The notes: generated by a model not told the origin, from the letters alone. 10,056 nucleotides of DNA from an uncultured Clostridia bacterium (GCA_946534455.1 CAMNCR010000019.1:1-10056); one strand, 5' to 3'; shown: positions 1-7,801, numbered from the stretch's first letter. Made by a program: numbers and translations.

Positions 1-36
1 GCGGACAGCCTGGTGGTGGAAGGCGGCGTGCTGTAA
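1..36 (+). CDS. 3' end of an unidentified gene (partial)
   Basis: An open frame enters from the left edge and ends in TAA at 34-36, giving the C-terminal residues ADSLVVEGGVL. It points towards the minus-strand mutase gene, with only 10 bases between the two stop codons, so the two genes converge. Eleven residues are too few to name a family. The end lies inside a strong stem-loop, as is common at a gene end. It could be a chance open frame, since only 36 bases are visible. Confidence 0.4.
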   Translation, partial: ADSLVVEGGVL

Positions 37-46
37 GCGCGCCGCC
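22..46. terminator. Stem-loop at convergent gene ends (possible terminator)
   Basis: Bases 22-31 pair with 37-46 as a 10-pair stem containing one G-T pair, around the loop TGTAA. The stem spans the stop codon of the plus-strand gene and abuts the stop of the mutase gene. No T-run follows on either strand, so it is not a textbook intrinsic terminator. It may act with Rho or simply protect 3' ends. An overlapping hairpin (CCGCC at 42-46 with GGCGG at 50-54) competes for the same bases. Confidence 0.35.
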
Positions 47-1471
47 TCAGGCGGTGGGGCTCAGCCCGCAGAAGGCCTGCATCAGGTCGGCCAGGCGGGC
101 TGCCTCCTCCGCCGTCTCTCCCTCGGCGAAGACGCGGATGCGGGGCTCCGTGCCGGAAAAGCGCGCGATGACCCAGGCGCGGTCGCCCAGATACACCTTG
201 CAGCCGTCCAGGCGGCTGATGCGGGTGATCTCCCGCCGGAAGTCCGGCAGGCGCTCCTCCACCATCAGCAGATGATGAATGCGCTCCCGGTCCCCGGCGC
301 TCAGGGCGAAATCCCGCTCCACCATGGCGCAGGCGCCGTAGCGCTCATACAGCTCCGCGATCAGGCGGGACAGGGGCTTGCCGGTTTTGCTGATCATCTC
401 GATGAGCAGGGAGGCGGCGTAGAGCCCGTCCTTGCCCAGAATGTGGCCGCGGACCGTCAGACCGCCGGAGGATTCGCCGCCGATCAGCGCGTCGTACTGC
501 TCCATGCCGGCGGAAATGTGCTTGAAGCCCACCGGCACCTCCACGCAGGTCTGGCCCCAGGCGGCGGCGATGCGGTCCAGAAGGTGGGAGGTGGCGATGT
601 TCCGCACCACGGCGCCGCGCCAGCCCCGGACCTCCAGCAGATAGTTGTACAGGAGGGCCAGGATTTCGTTGGCGCTGACATAGCGGCCCTTTTCGTCGAT
701 GACGCCCAGGCGGTCGGCGTCGCCGTCGGTGGCGATGCCCAGATCCGCGTTATGCTCCTTCACGGCCATCTGCAGATCCATCAGGGTGTCCGGATTGGGG
801 GCGGGCAGATGGCGGCCGAAGAAGGCGTCATGCCGGTCGTTGATGACATCCAGGTCGCAGCGGGCGGTATAGAGAATGGTCTGAAGGCCGGTGAGGCTGA
901 CGCCGAACATCGGATCCAGCACGATGCGGGGCCTGCGGCGGCGGATCGCCTCCAGATCGATCTGGGCCATGATGGAATCCAGATAATCATCCCGGGGGTC
1001 GATGAGGCGGATCCGGCCGTCGGCCACGGCCTGCTCGAAGGGAATTTCCCGGATGCTGTCCGGATCCAGGGCGTTGGCCGCCTCGGCGATGGGGTCGGTG
1101 AAGGAGACGTCCGCGTCCCGTCCGCCGCGGGTGAAGAGCTTGATCCCGTTATAGATGGCGGGGTTGTGGCTGGCGGTGATCATCGCGCCGTAGGGGAGAT
1201 CCAGATGGCGAACGGTGAACATGACCTGGGGCGTTGGACAGGACAGGTTGACGAAGCGGACAAAGACCCCTTCTCCCGCCATGACCTGCGAGAACCAGAT
1301 GGCGGCCTCCCGGCTCAGAAAGCGCCGGTCATAACCGATGCAGAGCCCCGTTTCGGCCACGCCCTCCGCCTGCATTCTGCGGGCCAGCGCGGCGGCCACG
1401 ATGCGGATGTTGGCCCGGGTGAAGCCGTCGCCGATGATGGCGCGCCACCCGCCGGTGCCAAAGTGTACCAT
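47..1471 (-). CDS. Phosphohexomutase (phosphoglucomutase/phosphomannomutase family)
   Basis: This 474-residue cytoplasmic enzyme of the alpha-D-phosphohexomutase superfamily moves phosphate between C1 and C6 of a hexose. All four family signatures are present: the phosphoserine loop TASHNPAIYNG (99-109, catalytic Ser101), the metal loop TDGDADR (248-254), the sugar-recognition loop GGESSGG (331-337) and the phosphate-binding loop RFSGTEPRIR (437-446). Length is normal for the family. The start is supported by an AGGGGG-type ribosome site just upstream. It is the last gene of the minus-strand operon, 18 bases after the response regulator. The natural role is to turn the sugar-1-phosphate released by the GH94 phosphorylase into a sugar-6-phosphate. 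The GGESSGG loop, followed by GHILGKDG, looks to me like glucose-type enzymes rather than GlmM (GGEQSGH) or acetylglucosamine-phosphate mutases, but specificity is inferred. Family membership is near certain. Confidence 0.93.
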   Translation of the reverse strand: MVHFGTGGWRAIIGDGFTRANIRIVAAALARRMQAEGVAETGLCIGYDRRFLSREAAIWFSQVMAGEGVFVRFVNLSCPTPQVMFTVRHLDLPYGAMITASHNPAIYNGIKLFTRGGRDADVSFTDPIAEAANALDPDSIREIPFEQAVADGRIRLIDPRDDYLDSIMAQIDLEAIRRRRPRIVLDPMFGVSLTGLQTILYTARCDLDVINDRHDAFFGRHLPAPNPDTLMDLQMAVKEHNADLGIATDGDADRLGVIDEKGRYVSANEILALLYNYLLEVRGWRGAVVRNIATSHLLDRIAAAWGQTCVEVPVGFKHISAGMEQYDALIGGESSGGLTVRGHILGKDGLYAASLLIEMISKTGKPLSRLIAELYERYGACAMVERDFALSAGDRERIHHLLMVEERLPDFRREITRISRLDGCKVYLGDRAWVIARFSGTEPRIRVFAEGETAEEAARLADLMQAFCGLSPTA

Positions 1472-1489
1472 GATGAAATCCCCCTTCTC

Positions 1490-2251
1490 TCAGTCTGTTT
1501 TTGGATGCGGCTGGGTGCTCCGGTATTCTCCGGGCGTCCGGCCGGTTATTTTTTTAAAGGTTTTGCTGAAATGGGCCACGTCGGAGAAGCCCGTTTCATA
1601 GGCCACGTCCACGATGCGGCGGCCGGGATCCAGCAGCAGCTCCCGGGCCGCGTCGATGCGCATGCCGTTGAGCAGCTCCAGAAAGCCGACGCCCATTTCC
1701 CGGTTCAGCAGCTTGGACAGGTGCCACTGGCTCACATAGACGTGCTCCGCCACCGCCTCCAGGGTCAGGTGCTCGGTGCAGTGGTCGCGCATCCAGTTCA
1801 GGGCGTTTTCCACGATATAGCCGTGGGCGGAGGCGACCTCCCCGGATTCGGCCTCCGGCAGCTCCGGCGGGGGGAGGGCGTCCAGCCGGGCGGTCATGGC
1901 GCGCACCGCCTCCTCCAGCTCCTCCAGGTTGCTGGGCTTGAGCAGATACCGGCAGACGCCCAGGTGGATGGCCCGCTGCGCGTATTCAAAGTCCCGGTAG
2001 GCCGTCAGCACGGAAATCTGCATGCGGGGAAACTCGCTGCGGATGGCGGCGGCCATGGCCAGGCCATCCACATTGGGCATGCGGATGTCGGTCAGCAGGA
2101 TGTCGGGATGGGTTTGCCGGATCAGCTCGATGCCGGCCTGGCCGTCCGTGGCGGTTCCCGCCACCTCGCACCCCAGTTTGGCCCAGGGGAGCACGGAGGA
2201 CAGCCCCCGGACGATCAGCCGGTCGTCATCCACGATCACGACCTTGTACAT
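1490..2251 (-). CDS. Response regulator, receiver plus AraC-type DNA-binding domain (YesN-like)
   Basis: A 253-residue two-domain regulator. The receiver domain (about 1-120) has the acidic triad D8-D9-D10, the phosphate acceptor Asp55 in LLTDIRMPN, Thr83 and Lys105 in LLKPS, so it should be phosphorylatable. After a Pro/Glu-rich linker (about 125-140), residues 145-245 form an AraC-type double helix-turn-helix domain ending in GFSDVAHFSKTFKKITGRTP, the typical second helix region. The frame is open upstream to 2350, but the Met at 2251 is chosen because it begins the canonical receiver strand MYKVVIVDDD and has AAAGGAGG 8 bases before it (2260-2267). A longer start would add about 33 non-homologous residues overlapping the binding-protein gene. 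It is the expected partner of the kinase at 3462-5159 and the best candidate to bind the paired boxes in the 7646-7935 region. Its target sugar is unknown. Confidence 0.93.
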   Translation of the reverse strand: MYKVVIVDDDRLIVRGLSSVLPWAKLGCEVAGTATDGQAGIELIRQTHPDILLTDIRMPNVDGLAMAAAIRSEFPRMQISVLTAYRDFEYAQRAIHLGVCRYLLKPSNLEELEEAVRAMTARLDALPPPELPEAESGEVASAHGYIVENALNWMRDHCTEHLTLEAVAEHVYVSQWHLSKLLNREMGVGFLELLNGMRIDAARELLLDPGRRIVDVAYETGFSDVAHFSKTFKKITGRTPGEYRSTQPHPKTD

Positions 2252-2268
2252 ACAGGCGGCCTCCTTTC

Positions 2269-3465
2269 TCAATGAAACGGATTCAGGCTCATGACCTTTT
2301 CCCAGCAGGCTTCCGGCGTCATACGGCCCTCCGCCACGGCGGGCACGCATTCCATCAGCCAGGCCTCCCGGGCCGGAGCGTTCATGGCATCCTGGATGGG
2401 GCTGAGCATGAGGCTGTCGGGCCGGATGAGGGCGGCGGCGGTCTCCGCCAGCAGCCCGGTCAGGCTGGCGCCGGCCAGCCGGTTGCGGCTGTCCTCCCGG
2501 GTCAGATAGGCCAGGAGGCGCACCGCGCTGTCCCGGACGTCGGGCTGGCTGTAGGCCCGGCGGGTCAGATAGAAGCCCATGGAAACGCCGCCGATATAGG
2601 CCGGAACCCGGGCGCCCTCGCGCAGGGGCGGCACGGGCAGCACCGCCGTGCGCGCCATTTCCTCCTCCGTCAGCTGCTGGGTGAACCAGCTGCCGTTGAC
2701 ATGCATGGCGGCCTTTCCGTCGCGGAACAGGGCGGTGGCGCCCCGCACATCCAGCAGGGAGGCGGGAAAGGCGCCCGCCTGCTCCAGCTCCCGGAGCAGG
2801 GCCATGCCCCGGATCCAGGACTCCGGCACCTCCGCGAAGGTTTCGGGCCGGGCCCGCTGCTCCCGGGGCGTGGCGCAGGCCAGGATCATCATCTCCGCGA
2901 TATAGTGCGGCTCATCCATGAGGGAGAGGGCGATGGGGGTGATGCCCTGCGCCCGGAAGCCCCGGATGGCCTCCATCAGGTGGTCCCAGGTATCCGGCAG
3001 GGGAAGGCCGCAGCGCTCAAACAGCTCCGTGTTGCACAGCAGGCCCTCCCAGAAGGGGCGCACGGGAATGGCATACACGCGCCCGTCCGCCTCCCGCAGG
3101 GCCTCGCTCAGGGGCAGCCGGAGGTCCGGATAATCCCGGTTGATTTCCGCGATGGGCACCACCCGGGACAGCAGCGGCAGAGAGTCCGCGCTGCGGGCGA
3201 AGAAGAAGAGCAGATCCGGCTCATTGCCCGCGGCAAAATCGCTGAGGACGCTCTGCTTCCAGCTCTCGCTGCTGGCGCTGGAGCGGTCCACGATCGTGCA
3301 GCCGGTTTCCGCCTCGAAGGACTGCAGCAGCTCCGCGTAGACGGTGGCGGAGGCATCCTCCCCGGCGAAGGAGGAGGCGGTGTAGAGCGTCACGGATTCC
3401 CCGTGCGCCGCCCCTCCCAGCAGGCAGACCAGGAGGAGAAGGCAGGCCAGGCGCCTGAGATTCAT
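2269..3465 (-). CDS. Family 1 extracellular solute-binding protein, probable sensory subunit
   Basis: A 398-residue exported binding protein. Residues 1-22 are a signal sequence (Arg4-Arg5, a hydrophobic core of Leu/Val/Cys, then GAAHG before Glu23). The mature part has features of the sugar-binding family 1: an early strand VTLYTASSF, the middle segment YAIPVRPFWEGLLCNTELFERCGLP (quoted in part: WEGLLCNTELF, 139-149), then DTWDHLMEA and KAAMHVNGSW (251-260). No lipobox cysteine is visible, so it is either released or held by an uncleaved signal helix. It overlaps the kinase stop by four bases (ATGA) and sits 17 bases before the response regulator, with AAAGGAGG 5-8 bases before its start. 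The divergent transporter has its own binding protein at 9938, so this one is more likely a ligand sensor working with the kinase, as XylFII does with LytS in Clostridium beijerinckii. It could instead be a second transport receptor. Confidence 0.85.
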   Translation of the reverse strand: MNLRRLACLLLLVCLLGGAAHGESVTLYTASSFAGEDASATVYAELLQSFEAETGCTIVDRSSASSESWKQSVLSDFAAGNEPDLLFFFARSADSLPLLSRVVPIAEINRDYPDLRLPLSEALREADGRVYAIPVRPFWEGLLCNTELFERCGLPLPDTWDHLMEAIRGFRAQGITPIALSLMDEPHYIAEMMILACATPREQRARPETFAEVPESWIRGMALLRELEQAGAFPASLLDVRGATALFRDGKAAMHVNGSWFTQQLTEEEMARTAVLPVPPLREGARVPAYIGGVSMGFYLTRRAYSQPDVRDSAVRLLAYLTREDSRNRLAGASLTGLLAETAAALIRPDSLMLSPIQDAMNAPAREAWLMECVPAVAEGRMTPEACWEKVMSLNPFH

Positions 3466-5159
3466 GGGCGATCCTCCTTTGCGATGGGAATGGTCATCTG
3501 CACCAGGGTGCGGGGACCGTCGGGAACGGCCTGCAGGGAGGCCTCCCCGTGATAGATCAGGCGCAGGCGGCTGGCGATGTTGCTCAGGCCCACGTGCCGG
3601 CCCTCGAGCGTGCCCGCCAGGGCGGAGCGCATCCGTTCCTCATCCTCCGGGGACAGGGGACGGCCGGTGTTCATGATTTCGATCCGCATGGCGCCCTGCT
3701 CCCGATGGATGGAAATGGCGATTTCGCCGCCCCCCGCCGGCGCGATGCCGTGCTCCACGGCGTTTTCCAGCACGGGCTGCAGGGTGAGCAGGGGCAGGGT
3801 GCAGTCCAGCAGGGCTTCATCCACCTGGCGGCTCCAGGTCAGCTTATCCCCGTAGCGCTCCTGAATGAAGTACAGATAGGCATCCACCACGGACAGCTCC
3901 TCCCGCAGGGACACGGTGCGCTGATCCCGGTGGGCCATGGTGGCGTTGAGCAGCACGCTCAGGGCCTCCACCATGCGGCTGACGCTCCGGCTGCCGTCCA
4001 TGCGGGCCTGCCAGTTGATATCCTCCAGGGCGTTGTTGATAAAATGCGGATTGATCCGGCTCTGCAGCGCCTGAATCTGCGCGTCCCGCAGGGCGATTTC
4101 CTCCTTGTAGGTCCGGTCCACCAGCTCCTTGATGCGGGTGCTCATGGCGGAAAAGGCGCGGCCGAGGGTGCCCAGCTCGTCCTTGCCCTGCATGGGAACG
4201 ACGGTGCCGAAGGCGCCCGATTCCACCTGATGCGCCGCGTTCACCAGCAGGGAAACGGGCCGGGAGAAGCGGCGGTAGGTATAGAAGGCGATGAGCCCCA
4301 TGACGGGGAGCAGCAGCAGATTCAGCAGCTGGAAGATGCGGCGGAACTGCCGCGCCTGCCCGGTGATTTTGTCCCGGGGAATGGCCAGATGCCAGGCCAG
4401 GCTCCAGTCCCGGCTGGCGGAGCGGCGCAGATAGTGCATCTCGTCCCCGCCTGAGTCCGACAGCCCGTCCGGATACGCGTCCCAGTCGGGCAGGCCGGCG
4501 CCGATGTCATCCAGGCGCAGGGCCTGCGAAGCCTCCCAGCGGGCGGCCACCTCGTCCAGGGAATCGAAGAGGGCCCGGGAATCCACCTCCAGGGCGAGGA
4601 GCCCATAGCGCTGCATGGCGGTGCTGAACAGGTTGCGGACGAGATAGATGCGCTCCCCCTCCCGGAGGAAGACGCAGCGCGTGTCCAGCGCCTCCCGCGT
4701 GCGGAGCAGCGCGGGGTGGGCGGACTGCTGATACTCCAGGGCCCGGTCCGCCTGGGAACGGGGGGAGAGGAAAAGCCCCTCCGGGCTGTCCGGCACATAG
4801 ACCGCGCAGAGAATCAGGGACTCACGGCCGTATTTCCGCTCCAGATAGTTGCGGGAGAGGCGGACGAATTCCGTTTCGCTCAGAAGGCCCTGGGACAGCT
4901 GATCCCAGGCCGAGGACAGCTCCTGATCATAGGTGGCGCCGCGGGACAGCTCGATGAGGGCATCCAGATCCCGCACCGTCCGGGACCAGGCGTATTCCGC
5001 CCCGGAGAGCAGGGAGTCCTCCGAGGCCTGGCGCAGGCTGGGCAGGAGCGTTCCGATGAAGCGGGAAAGGGTCAGGGTGGGAATGAGCCATACCAGCAGG
5101 ATGATGATCAGCAGGCGCAGGCGGAGCGAGTGCCTGAACCCGGTGCCCCGGTTCGCCAT
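3462..5159 (-). CDS. Sensor histidine kinase (YesM/LytS-like, His_kinase family)
   Basis: A 565-residue membrane kinase. A first membrane helix lies at about 14-36. An extracellular sensing region of about 240 residues (38-275) follows, then a second helix at about 277-296. A HAMP linker (about 297-350) contains FSRPVSLLV and DELGTLGRAFSAM, followed by a short coiled stretch. The phosphoacceptor box is SRINPHFINNALEDI with His372. The ATP-binding domain shows an N-box LQPVLENAVEHG (Asn466) and a later GLSNIASRLRLIY (524-536). The N-to-G box reads NTG at 497-499 where most relatives have DNG, and PHFINN replaces the usual PHFLYN. The start has AAAGGAGG 8 bases upstream. It is encoded directly before the binding protein (stop and start overlap) and is the obvious kinase for the YesN-like regulator. 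The ligand is unknown; the operon points to a disaccharide. Confidence 0.93.
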   Translation of the reverse strand: MANRGTGFRHSLRLRLLIIILLVWLIPTLTLSRFIGTLLPSLRQASEDSLLSGAEYAWSRTVRDLDALIELSRGATYDQELSSAWDQLSQGLLSETEFVRLSRNYLERKYGRESLILCAVYVPDSPEGLFLSPRSQADRALEYQQSAHPALLRTREALDTRCVFLREGERIYLVRNLFSTAMQRYGLLALEVDSRALFDSLDEVAARWEASQALRLDDIGAGLPDWDAYPDGLSDSGGDEMHYLRRSASRDWSLAWHLAIPRDKITGQARQFRRIFQLLNLLLLPVMGLIAFYTYRRFSRPVSLLVNAAHQVESGAFGTVVPMQGKDELGTLGRAFSAMSTRIKELVDRTYKEEIALRDAQIQALQSRINPHFINNALEDINWQARMDGSRSVSRMVEALSVLLNATMAHRDQRTVSLREELSVVDAYLYFIQERYGDKLTWSRQVDEALLDCTLPLLTLQPVLENAVEHGIAPAGGGEIAISIHREQGAMRIEIMNTGRPLSPEDEERMRSALAGTLEGRHVGLSNIASRLRLIYHGEASLQAVPDGPRTLVQMTIPIAKEDRP

Positions 5160-5178
5160 GGCTGATACCTCCTTTCGG

Positions 5179-5201
5179 CCGGCCGCGCTTCGGTCGGCCG
5201 G
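5179..5201. other. Stem-loop between phosphorylase and kinase genes
   Basis: CCGGCCG at 5179-5185 pairs perfectly with CGGCCGG at 5195-5201 around a 9-base loop. It lies in the 80-base gap after the GH94 stop codon, just before the kinase ribosome site (about 5167-5175). No T-run follows on the minus strand, so full termination is unlikely. A role in mRNA processing, or in lowering expression of the sensory genes relative to the enzyme, is a guess. Confidence 0.4.
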
Positions 5202-5239
5202 GCTCTGTGCGCCCCGCGCGGAAAAAGGGAAGAGGGGAC

Positions 5240-7645
5240 TCAGGCCTGCCCGCGGCCCATCCGGATGAGCACCTCGTGCACACCCGCCTCAAACACGGGA
5301 ATGTGCTCCGCGGGCGCGCCGTCCACGATCCTGGAAACGACGCCCTTTTCCACGTGCTCCGGGTTTTCCACCCGGATGCGGTACTCGGCGCCGCGCCAGA
5401 AGCGGGTGAGGGTAAAGCCGTCCCACGCGGCGGGGATGCAGGGATCCACGGTCAGGGAATGGAACTCCGGACGGACGCCCAGCATGTAATGGGTGGCGGC
5501 ATAGTAGGCCCAGCCCGCGGAGCCGGTCATGAAGGGATGCCGGGCGCGGCCGAAGGCCGTGTGATCCCGGCCCATGATGAACTGGCAGTAGGTATAGGGC
5601 TCCGCCTGCCGGATCTCCATCCGGTCATTCTGGTTTTCCGGCAGCAGGGCGTCATAGTATTTCATGGCCTGGGAGCCGCGGCCGATCATGGTTTCCGCGA
5701 CCCAGGCCCAGGGATTGGGATGGCTGAAGATGGCGCCGTTTTCCTTGACGCCGGGATAGACGCGGGAGATGAAGCCGACGCCGTCGTCCCGCCGGGTGAA
5801 GCTGGGCGCGTTGAGCAGCAGCCCGTAGGGCGTATAGAGCCATTCATCCACGGCGTCCAGGATGCTCCGGGCCTGGGCGGGCGTCGCCGTGCCGGAAAGG
5901 ACGGACCAGGCGGCGCTTTCCAGGTGCATCTTGCCTTCCTCCGCCCGGATGCTGCCGATGGGCCGCCCGTCCGCGGTAAAGCCGCGGAGGAACCATTTCT
6001 CATCCCACAGCTCCGCCTGGCAGGCCTCCTTCATGCGCCGCATCAGCTCCGCGTACTTCTCCGCGTCCGCGCTGCGGTTCAGGTTCCGCGCCGCGTCCAG
6101 GAAATGCTCCGTGGCCCAGATGAGCAGGAAGGCCACCATGGCGCTTTCCCCGCCGCCCAGATTCAGGCAGTCATTCCAGTCCGCCCGCAGGCCCCGGGTG
6201 ATGCCGTGGGCCCCGACCTGGCTGTAGGAAAAGTCCAGGGCGCGCTTCATGTGCTCCCAGACGGTGGCCTCGCCCTGATCGGCGAAGGGAATGACCCGGT
6301 CGAAGAAGGCGAGATCGCCGGTTTCCCGCACGTTTTCCACGATGGCGGGAAGGAGCCAGAGGGCGTCGTCCGCGCAGGCATCCGCGATGCCGTGAATGCG
6401 GCTCTCGTTCATCGTGGGCACCACGGTGGGGGACTTGCTGTCCTGCTCCGCGATCTGGGGCTCAAACCAGGCGGGATCGAACAGATGCAGCCCGTAGCCC
6501 GCGCTGACCTGCCCGTGAAGCAGCTGCTCCAGGCGCTTGCGGCACATGTCCGGCTCCGCGCCGGGCACGCACATGGCGTCCTGGGCGGTGTCCCGGTAGC
6601 CCAGTCCCGTGCGCCCGCCCACCTCGATGAAGGAGGAGAAGCGGGAAAAGAGCACGTTGATTTCCGCCTGATACAGGTTCCAGATGTTGAGGCTCCGGTT
6701 CATGTTGCCGTGCGGGGTCTGCACCTGCAGGGCGCCGAGCTTGCCGTCCCAGAAGCGGCGCAGCTCCGCGAAGGCCGCGTCGCAGCCGGCAAAGCCGTAG
6801 CGCCGGCGCGCCCGCTCGGCCGCGTCCCCCCGGCCGCGGCCCAGGTAGAACAGCACCCGGGCTTCCTCGCCGGGCTGCAGGGACAGCTGGCGGCGCAGCG
6901 CGCCCACCGGATTGCCGCCCAGCTCCGTGGCGCCGGTCAGCTCGCCCCGCTCCACGCCCAGGGGATTCCGCTCGGTCCGGTAGGGCCCGATGAAGGCGTC
7001 CCGCGTGCCCTCAAAGCCGTCGGGCGCCGCGTCGGAGGCGAAGAATTCGAACTCGCCGTCCTCATAGTGAAGATCGCAGACCACGGCGCCGCTTTCCGCC
7101 AGGGAGCCGGCGCAGTACAGGCTCATCTGGAAGTTCTGCTGATCAAAGGAAATGTGATGGAAGGAGAACTCCACGTAGCCGTAGACGCTGATCCGCCGGG
7201 GACGGGCGGAAACGTTCCGCACCCGCACATCGAAGATTTCCACGGGATCCGTCCTGGGGTCGCTTTCCCGGGGAATGAAGAGGGTCTGGGAGGCCTCCAG
7301 GCCGTTGCGCGCGCATTCGTACACGGAATAGCTCAGCCCGTGGCGGCAGCGGTAGCCGGAGGGATCCGCCCCGCCGGCGGGCTGCCAGCTCAGGGAGTGA
7401 TAGTCTCCGGTTTCGTCGTCCCGCAGATAGACCCAGTGGCCCGGCCCCTCCGTGGGCAGGCTGTTGGGGCGGAAGCGGGTGATGCGCCCGTACTCGGGGG
7501 TGTCCAGCCAGGCGTAGCCGCCGGCATGCTGGCTGAGCACCGCGCCCATGCGCTGGGTGCCCAGATAGTTGGTCAGGGGCTGGGGACAGCTGACGTTGTC
7601 GATGACATATTCCCGCCGGGCATCATCAAAAAAACCGTATCGCAT
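5240..7645 (-). CDS. GH94 disaccharide phosphorylase (N,N'-diacetylchitobiose phosphorylase-like)
   Basis: An 801-residue cytoplasmic enzyme with no signal peptide that cleaves a beta-1,4-linked disaccharide with inorganic phosphate to give an alpha-sugar-1-phosphate and a free sugar. The order is typical of GH94: N-terminal beta-sandwich (about 1-270, starting MRYGFFDDA), helical linker, and an (alpha/alpha)6 barrel with FIEVGGRTGLGYRDTAQDA (339-357) and RADWNDCLN (487-495), Asp492 being the predicted general acid. GVKENGAIFSHPNPWAWV (632-649) and TGSAGWAY (707-714) supply phosphate-site residues such as His642 and Thr707-Gly708. These segments match my memory of Vibrio N,N'-diacetylchitobiose phosphorylase better than clostridial cellobiose phosphorylase. 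Cellobionate phosphorylases also fall near this group, so the substrate is uncertain. The frame is open to 7666, but GAGGAGGA at 7655-7662 lies 9 bases before the ATG at 7645, which fixes that start. It is the first gene of the minus-strand operon. Confidence 0.92.
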   Translation of the reverse strand: MRYGFFDDARREYVIDNVSCPQPLTNYLGTQRMGAVLSQHAGGYAWLDTPEYGRITRFRPNSLPTEGPGHWVYLRDDETGDYHSLSWQPAGGADPSGYRCRHGLSYSVYECARNGLEASQTLFIPRESDPRTDPVEIFDVRVRNVSARPRRISVYGYVEFSFHHISFDQQNFQMSLYCAGSLAESGAVVCDLHYEDGEFEFFASDAAPDGFEGTRDAFIGPYRTERNPLGVERGELTGATELGGNPVGALRRQLSLQPGEEARVLFYLGRGRGDAAERARRRYGFAGCDAAFAELRRFWDGKLGALQVQTPHGNMNRSLNIWNLYQAEINVLFSRFSSFIEVGGRTGLGYRDTAQDAMCVPGAEPDMCRKRLEQLLHGQVSAGYGLHLFDPAWFEPQIAEQDSKSPTVVPTMNESRIHGIADACADDALWLLPAIVENVRETGDLAFFDRVIPFADQGEATVWEHMKRALDFSYSQVGAHGITRGLRADWNDCLNLGGGESAMVAFLLIWATEHFLDAARNLNRSADAEKYAELMRRMKEACQAELWDEKWFLRGFTADGRPIGSIRAEEGKMHLESAAWSVLSGTATPAQARSILDAVDEWLYTPYGLLLNAPSFTRRDDGVGFISRVYPGVKENGAIFSHPNPWAWVAETMIGRGSQAMKYYDALLPENQNDRMEIRQAEPYTYCQFIMGRDHTAFGRARHPFMTGSAGWAYYAATHYMLGVRPEFHSLTVDPCIPAAWDGFTLTRFWRGAEYRIRVENPEHVEKGVVSRIVDGAPAEHIPVFEAGVHEVLIRMGRGQA

Positions 7646-7674
7646 CGGATGGATTCCTCCTCTCATTCCAGGCC

Positions 7675-7703
7675 ATCATAAACCGGGGAGCGGAAAAAGC
7701 CAA
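7675..7703 (-). promoter_or_regulatory. Predicted promoter of the phosphorylase-sensor-mutase operon
   Basis: On the minus strand, TTGGCT (7703-7698, four of six consensus positions) is followed after exactly 17 bases by TATGAT (7680-7675, five of six). Transcription would start near 7668 and leave a short leader carrying the GAGGAGGA ribosome site. The fair -35 element suggests some basal expression, fitting an operon that includes its own sensor. Confidence 0.6.
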
Positions 7704-7712
7704 TTGCTGGTC

Positions 7713-7730
7713 TTGTTGTCTTTTGTTGCT
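7713..7730 (-). promoter_or_regulatory. Predicted activator box, phosphorylase side
   Basis: Read on the minus strand this is AGCAACAAAAGACAACAA. It matches the box at 7823-7840 at 15 of 18 positions, the three differences being the central triplet. It holds two CAACAA elements spaced 10 bases, one helical turn, as expected for the two DNA-contacting helices of AraC-type proteins. It ends 9 bases before the -35 hexamer. The YesN-like regulator encoded in this operon is the likely binder (inferred). Confidence 0.55.
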
Positions 7731-7750
7731 GCTTGCGCACCGGCTGTCGC

Positions 7751-7775
7751 GGCGCGCGGCCCCGGGCGGCGCGCC
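7751..7775. repeat. GC-rich inverted repeat between the divergent promoters
   Basis: GGCGCGC at 7751-7757 is matched by GCGCGCC at 7769-7775 around an 11-base centre that contains CCCGGG. It could be an operator or form a cruciform or hairpin. In GC-rich DNA a seven-base match like this can occur by chance, so its function is open. Confidence 0.35.
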
Positions 7776-7801
7776 ATATAGAGGAAGCGAATCGAAGAAT
7801 G

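Noticed and set aside
272..2275. A 667-codon open frame on the plus strand across the mutase and regulator genes
   Set aside because: It runs antisense to two clear genes and has no conserved motif or ribosome site; it is a composition artefact.
2252..2350. A longer N-terminus for the response regulator
   Set aside because: The extra residues do not resemble a receiver domain, would overlap the binding-protein gene by about 80 bases, and the ribosome site points to 2251.
2272..3552. A 426-codon plus-strand frame opposite the binding-protein gene
   Set aside because: It is a shadow of the real gene, low in recognisable structure and rich in His, Gly and Gln.
5207..7681. An 824-codon open frame on the plus strand opposite the GH94 gene
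   Set aside because: It mirrors a strongly recognisable GH94 protein, has no ribosome site or family resemblance, and is rich in Gly, Ala, Pro, His and Val. GC-rich third positions remove stops on the opposite strand.
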